Source: Bacteroidota bacterium
Lineage (GTDB): Bacteria > Bacteroidota > Bacteroidia > Bacteroidales > B18-G4
Direction: 5' to 3'
Assembly: GCA_030635045.1 (NCBI GenBank)
Contig: DAOVZP010000081.1
Span: 1 to 7,152 of the forward strand
Length of the DNA: 7,152 nt
The position numbers and the translations under genes were made by a program. The notes beneath the pieces are model-generated. The model was not told where the DNA came from and did not search any database. It saw only the letters and a program-made list of their open reading frames with translations. Positions 1 through 6,299 of this stretch are shown in pieces. The first letter of the stretch is position 1, and every line of letters starts with the position of its first letter.

Positions 1-1851
1 ACTGAAGTATGGAAGAGCACAGATTATGGAAATAACTGGTCACAGATCAGTAACCAGGGAGGCACTGCTGATTTCCAGAATATGGCAATATCGACCAGCA
101 ACCACCTGTATATTTACGCAGCCACCTATAGCAACATATATCGTACTACTAATGGTGGAGGGGCCAGCACAACATGGACAAATATCACCTCAAATCTTCC
201 GGTGGGATCCTCTAATATAACTTATATTGCAGTAAAAGATGATAACCCCGATCATGTATGGGTTTCCATGGGTGAATATAATAGCAATGGAGTATATGAA
301 ACTACAAATGGTGGTACAAGCTGGACTAACATTTCATCAGGATTGCCTCTGCTGCCTGTGATGTGCGTGATCCAGAATCATCAGTATTCAGGTATTGAAT
401 TGTATGCAGGAACGGATGTCGGGGTTTATGTGATGCGTGACGGAGGAAGCTGGATACCGTTTAGCGACGGATTGCCAAACGTAGTTGTTACAGAACTCGA
501 GATCTACTATGATGCAACACCTACCGACAGCAAGCTCTATGCCGCTACTTTTGGCAGAAATGTATGGACGTCTGACCTCTATTCACCTTATTCAGTGCCT
601 GTTGCTGACTTTGTCGGGGGGCCCACTGTCGGACTCCCTCCACTGGATGTTAACTTCACTGACCTTTCACAAAACACGGTCACAAGCTGGGAATGGGACT
701 TTGGTGACGGCAATACCTCTACATTGCAAAACCCGGTAAATTCTTATACCACCCCCGGGTTATATTCTGTACAGCTTATTGTTGTTGGGCCGGGAGGTAG
801 TGACTCGATCACTAAAACAGATTACATCACAGTAAACTATCATGCGCCTACCTGTGACTTCATGGCAGACGTAACTTCCGGTGTAATACCGCTCACGGTG
901 AACTTCACCGATCTGTCAGTTGACTCTGTCGATACCTGGAGCTGGGACTTTGGTGACGGGGGAACTTCCAGCGAACAGAACCCGCAATATGATTACGGGA
1001 TCCCGGGATTATATACTGTATCCCTTACCGTTACAGGGCCGGGAGGAAACGATACACATGTTAAGACAGATTACATCACTGTGAATTATCCCGCCCCTAC
1101 GGCAGGATTTAACGGGTATCCAACTGTTGGTACACCTCCGTTGAATGTGGTCTTCACCGATATGTCCGTTGACACTGTGAATACCTGGACATGGAATTTC
1201 GGGGATGGGGGAACATCGGTTGTCCAGAACCCGGTCCACCAATACGTGAATACCGGCACATATACAGTGAGCTTAACCGTTTCCGGGCCCGGAGGGTCCG
1301 ATGCCGAGGTCAAGCCCAATTATATCTCTGTTTCTAACCTGCCTCCGCCTGTTGCTGATTTCAGCGGTAACCCGCTATCCGGCTTCTTCCCGTTGCTGGT
1401 GAACTTTAGCGATCTCACCTCCGGTACAGTATCACAATGGACATGGTATTTCGGCGACGGTGGTACCTCCGCGATGCAAAATCCCGGACATACCTACCTG
1501 AACTCCGGCAATTATACGGTCAGCCTGAAATCAACCGGCCCCGGAGGATCTGATTCCATCGCAAAAGTGAATTATATCACTGTGCTTGTAGGTATTGAAG
1601 AGCTTAATACTGAAATATTGAAGGTTTATCCTAATCCATGCAATGATTACCTCATGATCAGCTCAAAAGAAGCAGTGCGTTCGATAAAGATGGCTGATAT
1701 TATCGGAAATATTGTAAAGGATGAGCTCTTGCAATGCCCTGCCCCCTGCGACAGGAAGATCAATATGATCGATCTGCATTCCGGGATCTACTTCTGCAGG
1801 ATAATAATGGAAGACGGCAGCATGGTGCTGATCAAGATATTGAAAGAGTAA
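1..1851 (+). CDS. Secreted PKD-domain protein with BNR-like propeller end and T9SS sorting domain (5' truncated)
   Basis: The reading frame is open from base 1, so the ATG at 82 is internal and 616 C-terminal residues are visible. Residues 1-195 carry BNR/sortilin-type beta-propeller repeats: VWKSTDYGNNW (3-13), IYRTTNGGG (46-54), VYETTNGGTSW (98-108), VYVMRDGGSW (142-151), closed by LYAATFGRNVW (179-189). Four PKD domains follow (about residues 200-531), each with a WxW-[DNY]-FGDG core at residues 230-237, 313-320, 396-403 and 480-487 and a GPGGSD-like segment. Residues 541-616 are a T9SS type A sorting domain (KVYPNP at 541-546, SGIYF near the end). Family knowledge says such proteins are exported by a signal peptide (here off-window), cross the outer membrane by the T9SS and are released or surface-anchored. 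No catalytic domain is visible, so binding or adhesion is inferred; an enzyme such as a peptidase or GH74-like hydrolase could lie upstream. The sorting domain has four cysteines, which is unusual. Domain assignment is firm, exact role unknown. Confidence 0.93.
   Translation, partial: TEVWKSTDYGNNWSQISNQGGTADFQNMAISTSNHLYIYAATYSNIYRTTNGGGASTTWTNITSNLPVGSSNITYIAVKDDNPDHVWVSMGEYNSNGVYETTNGGTSWTNISSGLPLLPVMCVIQNHQYSGIELYAGTDVGVYVMRDGGSWIPFSDGLPNVVVTELEIYYDATPTDSKLYAATFGRNVWTSDLYSPYSVPVADFVGGPTVGLPPLDVNFTDLSQNTVTSWEWDFGDGNTSTLQNPVNSYTTPGLYSVQLIVVGPGGSDSITKTDYITVNYHAPTCDFMADVTSGVIPLTVNFTDLSVDSVDTWSWDFGDGGTSSEQNPQYDYGIPGLYTVSLTVTGPGGNDTHVKTDYITVNYPAPTAGFNGYPTVGTPPLNVVFTDMSVDTVNTWTWNFGDGGTSVVQNPVHQYVNTGTYTVSLTVSGPGGSDAEVKPNYISVSNLPPPVADFSGNPLSGFFPLLVNFSDLTSGTVSQWTWYFGDGGTSAMQNPGHTYLNSGNYTVSLKSTGPGGSDSIAKVNYITVLVGIEELNTEILKVYPNPCNDYLMISSKEAVRSIKMADIIGNIVKDELLQCPAPCDRKINMIDLHSGIYFCRIIMEDGSMVLIKILKE
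598..1593 (+). repeat. Four tandem PKD-coding repeats, about 249 bp period
   Basis: The conserved Phe codon near each domain start lies at 610, 859, 1108 and 1360, giving spacings of 249, 249 and 252 bp (83, 83 and 84 residues). Units 1 and 2 keep exact DNA matches in register: 17 bp at 694-710 and 943-959, 14 bp at 817-830 and 1066-1079, and 11 bp at 787-797 and 1036-1046. Units 3 and 4 are more diverged and use FGDG codons richer in G and C. This is a protein-domain array made by in-frame duplication, not a mobile repeat. Confidence 0.9.
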
Positions 1852-1878
1852 TATTGTCTCACAAATAAAAACCAAATT

Positions 1879-2631
1879 ATGAAGAAAAGTATTTTTCTTC
1901 CTACATTGATATGTTTGCTGATTCTTACGTCAGGATATACTGCAATGGCACAGGAAGAGCAGAAAATTGAGTACAACTCAAAAAAGTTTCAGATAAGTAT
2001 TGGAATAGCCGACATTTTTGCGAAGAGTTATTGGTGGTATTCAAACTGGTATATGGATGAGTACGGGAACTTGTTATACCCCTATCCCGATGATATGTAC
2101 TACCGTCAGCCAAACCTGGTCCTGGGATTTAAGTATCATGATAACAAAGGTGCATGGCGCCTAGGGTTTAATACCCGATACAGTAGCACTACACATGAAG
2201 ATTCGGATACCTCCGGCAGAAAGTATTCCTTTAACAATTTTGGGATTGCCCTGAATCTTGGTTATGAATGGCACTCCACCTTTGGAAGACTAAATGTCTA
2301 CTATGGATTCGATGCTTCTGTTTCACATGCTAAATACGTTGTTGAATCTGAATTATTTGGTATGTCCGTTATTTCTACTGACAAGAATACCAGCCAGGAA
2401 ACTGCTTATGGATTGAACCCCTTGCTTGGAATTAATTTTTTCATCACACCAAATTTTTCAATTGGAACAGAAGTGAAGTTCTCGGCAGAATACATAAGCG
2501 GGGAATACAAACATGAAGAAACAAACGACAATCCTTACTCTCCGAATTATGAAGAATATGGGGAAAAAAGAAGCAGCTTCAGGACATATTTCGGGCCATT
2601 GGGTTTTCTTTCCCTGAATATCCACTTATAA
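1879..2631 (+). CDS. Outer-membrane beta-barrel-like protein, function unknown
   Basis: A 250-residue protein with a clear Sec signal peptide: MKK start, hydrophobic core at residues 5-18 and an AMA cleavage site after Ala24. Cys12 is not in a lipobox, so it is not a lipoprotein. The mature part of about 226 residues lacks hydrophobic helices and is rich in Tyr, Phe, Ser and Asn. It shows alternating amphipathic strands such as PLLGINFFITPNFSIGTEVK (about 182-201) and LGYEWHSTFGRLNVYYGF near residues 131-148, ending in a short hydrophobic strand (LGFLSLNIHL). This fits an 8- to 10-strand outer-membrane barrel of the OmpA/OmpW-like type often found in Bacteroidota; no specific family was recognised. 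It starts 27 bp after the PKD gene, so co-transcription is likely, although TAATATTG at 1849-1856 is one mismatch from a Bacteroidota -7 element. The start is chosen because the signal peptide begins there and the upstream bases are A-rich. The gene stops 3 bp from the convergent dehydrogenase. Confidence 0.82.
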   Translation: MKKSIFLPTLICLLILTSGYTAMAQEEQKIEYNSKKFQISIGIADIFAKSYWWYSNWYMDEYGNLLYPYPDDMYYRQPNLVLGFKYHDNKGAWRLGFNTRYSSTTHEDSDTSGRKYSFNNFGIALNLGYEWHSTFGRLNVYYGFDASVSHAKYVVESELFGMSVISTDKNTSQETAYGLNPLLGINFFITPNFSIGTEVKFSAEYISGEYKHEETNDNPYSPNYEEYGEKRSSFRTYFGPLGFLSLNIHL

Positions 2632-2634
2632 GGG

Positions 2635-3774
2635 TTAAAGCATAATTTCAACTAATCTATTGTGATCTTCACCTGATAAGCGATGATGCATTCCGCTTAC
2701 TTTATTGCTCCTGAAAGTGTCGATAATTTTGCTTTCACTATAATCACCGTATGATGTCTGTGACAATCTGATTGGGCTTCCAATACTTGTAAAGAAATCT
2801 TCAAGTTGTTTTATGGTTTCATCAACTGTTGATACGTCGAATAGGTTCTTCCCAAGCTGAATAATCCTGTCCGCTGACCTGTCTTTGTGTAGTCTCAACC
2901 AGGCAGGATAGGCAATGGAAAGGGAGGCCCCATGAGGGACATCATAAAGGACAGACAGCACATGCCCGATGCTGTGAACACCCCAATCTCCCGACTTACG
3001 CCCGTAAGCAGTCAGGTTGTTGAGGGCCATGGTAGCAGCATACATGATACGGGCACGAAGGTCGTAGTTGGTCAGGTCATTCATCAACTGCGGGCCATAT
3101 TCCAACGCTTCCTTAATGATCCCAAAAACGAAGCGGTCGGAAAGACTTGCATCCCCCCTGCCAAAATAAGCTTCCAGGGCATGGGCAATGAGATCTGTTA
3201 TTCCGAAGGATGTGTATTCGGCTGATACGCTGATGGTGTATGCCGGATCGAGAAATGAAACTGCCGGGTACATGGGTGGGTAACCAAAACCTATCTTTTC
3301 ATTGGTGGCACTGTCCTGAACCACGGCAAAGCAGTTCATCTCCGTTCCTGTAGCAGCCAGGGTTAAAACGGCGATTAGGGGAACAGCACCATGCGGAGTT
3401 TCTTTCCCTTTTACATATTCCCAGGGATCAGCATCACCGGCAATGCCGATTGCTGTGACCTTGGCAGAATCGATCACGCTGCCCCCGCCTACGGCCAGGA
3501 CAAGGTCAACCTCCTTGCTTTTGCCAAGAGACACTGCCGCCCTAACATCTTCAATGAGAGGATTGGGTTTAATGCCTGAATATTCAAAAACTTCCGATCC
3601 GTTTATATTGATCTGTTCCATCACGGCATCGTAGATCCCATTCTGCTTGATCGACCCTTTGCCATAGATCAATAATATCCTATTTCCCCGACTCTTTATT
3701 TCCTGTGCCAGGTTCTGAATAACATCTCTCCCGAAATATGCTTTGACCGGGTTATAAATTTCAAAATTTTCCAT
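2635..3774 (-). CDS. Iron-containing alcohol dehydrogenase, YqhD/butanol dehydrogenase type
   Basis: A 379-residue cytosolic oxidoreductase, full length for the family (E. coli YqhD has 387). The N-terminal Rossmann-like half has YGKGS at 37-41 and the nucleotide-binding GGGSVID at 96-102. The C-terminal helical half carries the complete metal site: Asp194 and His198 in GITDLIAH, His267 in WGVHSIGH, and His281 in PHG. These positions coincide with the metal ligands known for YqhD. The Gly-Lys-Gly loop at 38-40, lacking the Asp that FucO uses to select NAD, suggests NADPH, by analogy only. The likely reaction is NAD(P)H-dependent reduction of short or medium aldehydes to alcohols, for fermentation or aldehyde detoxification; the actual substrate and metal (Fe or Zn) cannot be read from sequence. 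It lies 27 bp downstream of mnmA on the same strand and probably shares its transcript. The A/T-rich sequence just before the ATG suits Bacteroidota initiation. Confidence 0.93.
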   Translation of the reverse strand: MENFEIYNPVKAYFGRDVIQNLAQEIKSRGNRILLIYGKGSIKQNGIYDAVMEQININGSEVFEYSGIKPNPLIEDVRAAVSLGKSKEVDLVLAVGGGSVIDSAKVTAIGIAGDADPWEYVKGKETPHGAVPLIAVLTLAATGTEMNCFAVVQDSATNEKIGFGYPPMYPAVSFLDPAYTISVSAEYTSFGITDLIAHALEAYFGRGDASLSDRFVFGIIKEALEYGPQLMNDLTNYDLRARIMYAATMALNNLTAYGRKSGDWGVHSIGHVLSVLYDVPHGASLSIAYPAWLRLHKDRSADRIIQLGKNLFDVSTVDETIKQLEDFFTSIGSPIRLSQTSYGDYSESKIIDTFRSNKVSGMHHRLSGEDHNRLVEIML

Positions 3775-3801
3775 ATTTATAATTTTTATGATTTACTCTC
3801 T

Positions 3802-4866
3802 TTATGTAATGACACCACTTCCATGGCAGATCGTTTTATCCTTGCTGTAGATAACTCCGAATTGTCCGGGGGCTACCCCTGAAACTGCTTCATCGGCCTT
3901 AATAATATATAAGTCATCTTCCTTACTGAGTATCCCCGTTGAAAACTCAGGCTGATGCCTTATTTTAAAGCAAACCTGTGCAGGTTTGGCAAGATCAAGT
4001 AGATGATCCTTGTTGATGAAATGAAAGTCGGATAGCAGTATCCTGTCACTGTATTGCGCTACGGGATCATAGCCATTTGAAATATAGAGGATATTCTGTT
4101 CCATATCCTTTTTAACAACAAACCAGGGGCCCTGGCTCAGGCCAAGTCCTTTGCGTTGTCCTATGGTATGAAACCACAATCCCCTATGTTCGCCCCATGT
4201 CTTTCCTGTTTCCAGCTCAATGATCTCCCCGGGATTCTCCCCGACATATTTCCTTATAAAATCATTATAATTTATCTTCCCCAGGAAACATATCCCCTGG
4301 CTATCGGGACGATGAGCGCTGGGGAGCTTCATTTCTTCAGCCAGCTGCCTGACTTCCCGCTTCCAAAGATCATTTATGGGAAACATAGCCTTTGACAACT
4401 GTGCATATGTGATCTGGGCAAGAAAATAACTCTGGTCCTTTTGTGTATCCCTAGCAGTCCCGAGGAAAAAACCCTTATCATTTTCAATCACGGAAGCATA
4501 ATGCCCGGTAGCGATCTTATCGAAATCCTTACCGAATTTATCTTCAAAGCTGCCAAACTTTATCAGCCTGTTACACATTACATCGGGATTGGGCGTAAGC
4601 CCTTTTTTCACCGTGTCGATGGTATAGTTGACCACACGCTCCCAGTATTCCTTTTGCAGGTCGACGATCTCCATCTTAAGGCCGTACTTCTTTGCGATCC
4701 ATGTGGTGATCTCTATGTCTTCCTCTGACGGACAATCCATATAACCGGGCTCACCCTCCATAGCGATCTTTATGTAAAAGATCACAGGCTCGTATCCCAT
4801 TTCCTTTAAGATAGGAATGGTGACCGAGCTGTCGACACCTCCGGATACAAGAGCAGCTATATTCAT
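3802..4866 (-). CDS. mnmA: tRNA-specific 2-thiouridylase MnmA
   Basis: A 354-residue cytosolic enzyme that adenylates U34 of tRNA-Lys, tRNA-Glu and tRNA-Gln with ATP and replaces O2 by sulfur taken from a persulfide relay. The PP-loop ATP pyrophosphatase signature SGGVDSS is at residues 8-14. The family motif TPNPDVMCN at 91-99 supplies Asp95 and Cys98, and DSQGICFLG at 188-196 supplies the catalytic Cys192; these match Asp99, Cys102 and Cys199 of the E. coli enzyme. ATGHY (119-123), KDQSYFLA (143-150) and HTIGQRKGLG (233-242) are also typical, and a C-terminal beta-barrel region follows to the end. The segment after the first strand (GEPGYMDCPSEED, 38-50) differs from the usual MnmA loop, suggesting a divergent lineage; several Bacteroidota carry two MnmA paralogues. 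The ATG is set by the PP-loop distance. It is the first gene of a probable two-gene unit with the downstream dehydrogenase. Confidence 0.95.
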   Translation of the reverse strand: MNIAALVSGGVDSSVTIPILKEMGYEPVIFYIKIAMEGEPGYMDCPSEEDIEITTWIAKKYGLKMEIVDLQKEYWERVVNYTIDTVKKGLTPNPDVMCNRLIKFGSFEDKFGKDFDKIATGHYASVIENDKGFFLGTARDTQKDQSYFLAQITYAQLSKAMFPINDLWKREVRQLAEEMKLPSAHRPDSQGICFLGKINYNDFIRKYVGENPGEIIELETGKTWGEHRGLWFHTIGQRKGLGLSQGPWFVVKKDMEQNILYISNGYDPVAQYSDRILLSDFHFINKDHLLDLAKPAQVCFKIRHQPEFSTGILSKEDDLYIIKADEAVSGVAPGQFGVIYSKDKTICHGSGVIT

Positions 4867-4879
4867 ACCTGATTTTTTA

Positions 4880-4887
4880 CAAAAATA
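4880..4887 (-). promoter_or_regulatory. Candidate Bacteroidota -7 element for mnmA
   Basis: On the minus strand this reads TATTTTTG, a full match to the TAnnTTTG -7 consensus of the Bacteroidota primary sigma factor. It lies 13 bp upstream of the mnmA ATG, giving a predicted leader of only a few bases. The expected -33 TTTG about 19 bp further upstream is poor (ATTC around 4907-4910), and the region is AT-rich, so a chance match is possible. Confidence 0.35.
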
Positions 4888-4921
4888 CTAAAAGCAGCCT
4901 ATACTTATGAATGAGGATTTA

Positions 4922-4949
4922 TAGAAATGTTTAGATATTAACATTTTTA
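4922..4949. promoter_or_regulatory. Inverted repeat in divergent intergenic region, possible operator
   Basis: Arms at 4922-4931 and 4940-4949 pair at 9 of 10 positions around an 8-base spacer; the inner seven bases (AAATGTT and AACATTT) are a perfect inverted repeat. It lies between the mnmA start and the esterase start, upstream of both, where a dimeric regulator could bind. A second, weaker inverted repeat (ACGAA at 4953-4957, TTCGT at 4965-4969) is adjacent. The base composition is AT-rich, so chance is a real alternative and no regulator is encoded nearby. Confidence 0.3.
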
Positions 4950-5060
4950 AATACGAATTTTATTTTCGTGTACAACCTTTCCCGGCCTTTGCGGTCTTCT
5001 ATTTTTACTACCCAAATCTGATTGTTGAGAATTACGATACTGCCAGCACTCATTTTTACC

Positions 5061-6299
5061 ATGAAAGAACTTATAAGGCATTTCATTTTATTCCTATCCG
5101 GATTAATTTTAATCTCTGTATCACAGGCCCAGAACCCGGGCTGTGACGGAGAGCGTTTCCTTTATCCTGTCTTCGACAGTGTGACGGTTATTTCGGATGT
5201 CATATATGGCAACAATATCACTATTGGGGGGGAGGAGATTGACCTTAAAATGGATATCTATGAGCCCTATAAAGATACCTTGTCATTACGTCCTGTTGTA
5301 TTTATCGTTCATGGTGGTGGCTTTACTTCCGGCTCAAAAAGTGGTGGCAGATTTGTTAAGCTAAGTAATAATTATGCTTTAAGAGGCTATATTGCAGTCT
5401 CAATCGATTACCGTTTGTATGATCTGACGGCCCCTCCCGACTCGTTTCTTCTTAAGGATGCTATTGTACGCAATATGGGCGATCTCAAAGCAGCCATGCG
5501 TTTCATGTATGAAGATGCGGTTACCAAAAATGCTTATAAAGTTGATACAAATTATTTTTTTCTGTTTGGAACCTCCTCCGGGGCGATCATAGCCAACACC
5601 ACCGCATATCTGAATGATATTAACGAGGCTGATGAACAGATGAGACAGCTGATAAATACTCACGGTGGTTTAGCTGGCAACTCCAGTAATAACTTACAGT
5701 TCAAGCCACTGTCCAGGGCAATTATGAATTCGTCAGGAGGCATGCTCGACTACACATATATCGATGATGAAGATCCTCCCCTGGTCAGCATTCATTGTAC
5801 TGATGACCCTATTATGCCTTTTAAGCGTGATTGGCTGATTATCATTGGGGATTCTGTGGTGCAGGCATATGGTTCATATTATCTTCATGGGAGGGCAAAT
5901 TTTACCGGTATTGAAAATACGCTGATCACGATTCCGGGAGCGTTTCATCTTCAATATTATTGGAATCCGATATACTATGATTCCATGATGAACACCTCAT
6001 CATCAATGTTCAGGAGTATCATCTGTGCAGATAGTGGTGGAAGCATTCCTGTTGCCATCAATGAGGCTCAGCTTCAGTCTTCAATATTCATTTATCCCAA
6101 TCCTGCCGATCAATATGTGATCATCGAAAACATTAAGGGTGGGGAGATGGAGATCTATAATTCCTCCGGAATACTCATCAGAAAGGAAAGACTGACGAAT
6201 GCCAGGGTCAGCGTGCAAAATCTGAAAACCGGAATATACTTTATGATAGTAAGAGAAGGACACAATATTCACAGGCACAAGTTAATGATCGCCAGGTGA
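5061..6299 (+). CDS. Secreted alpha/beta-hydrolase (carboxylesterase-like) with T9SS sorting domain
   Basis: A 412-residue precursor. The ATG at 5061 is preferred over an in-frame TTG at 5022 because it directly begins a good signal peptide: charged MKELIRH, hydrophobic core, SQA cleavage site after residue 23. The hydrolase domain spans about residues 35-320. It has the oxyanion-hole motif HGGGF at 84-88, the nucleophile elbow GTSSG at 170-174 with Ser172 as likely nucleophile, an acid in HCTDDP (probably Asp249) and catalytic His296 in GAFH. This order and spacing fit the carboxylesterase/BD-FAE-like esterase group acting on acyl or acetyl esters, perhaps on plant or algal polysaccharides; the substrate is not determinable. 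Residues from about 343 to the end are a T9SS type A sorting domain (IYPNP, then KTGIYF, basic C-terminus), so the enzyme should be secreted or held on the cell surface. It is divergent from mnmA, and its stop abuts the stop of the convergent sulfatase. Confidence 0.9.
   Translation: MKELIRHFILFLSGLILISVSQAQNPGCDGERFLYPVFDSVTVISDVIYGNNITIGGEEIDLKMDIYEPYKDTLSLRPVVFIVHGGGFTSGSKSGGRFVKLSNNYALRGYIAVSIDYRLYDLTAPPDSFLLKDAIVRNMGDLKAAMRFMYEDAVTKNAYKVDTNYFFLFGTSSGAIIANTTAYLNDINEADEQMRQLINTHGGLAGNSSNNLQFKPLSRAIMNSSGGMLDYTYIDDEDPPLVSIHCTDDPIMPFKRDWLIIIGDSVVQAYGSYYLHGRANFTGIENTLITIPGAFHLQYYWNPIYYDSMMNTSSSMFRSIICADSGGSIPVAINEAQLQSSIFIYPNPADQYVIIENIKGGEMEIYNSSGILIRKERLTNARVSVQNLKTGIYFMIVREGHNIHRHKLMIAR

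Noticed and set aside
1009..1319. Two overlapping minus-strand open frames of 77 codons inside the PKD array
   Set aside because: They are antisense shadows of the repeated, codon-biased PKD region, with no signal peptide, domain or start context of their own.
598..1593. Regular 249-bp repeats considered as CRISPR or mobile repeat
   Set aside because: The period is in frame and encodes PKD domains, and there are no short identical repeats with unique spacers.
1849..1856. TAATATTG as an internal promoter for the barrel gene
   Set aside because: It has one mismatch in the core and no good -33 element; overlap with the PKD stop codon and AT-richness make a chance match likely.
4156..4728. Plus-strand open frames of 79 and 95 codons opposite mnmA
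   Set aside because: They lie wholly antisense to a well-conserved gene and their translations show no recognisable motif.
2635..4866. Possible metabolic island acquired by transfer
   Set aside because: No integrase, transposase, tRNA gene, flanking direct repeat or clear composition shift was seen around these genes.
5000..5007. TATTTTTA as -7 element for the esterase, with TTTC at 4978-4981 as -33
   Set aside because: The -7 lacks the final G and the -33 has a mismatch; TATTTTCG at 4961-4968 is an equally weak rival, so neither can be assigned.
5022..5060. TTG start extending the esterase by 13 residues
   Set aside because: The extension adds a hydrophobic stretch before a complete signal peptide; the ATG at 5061 gives a standard charged N-region and fits better.
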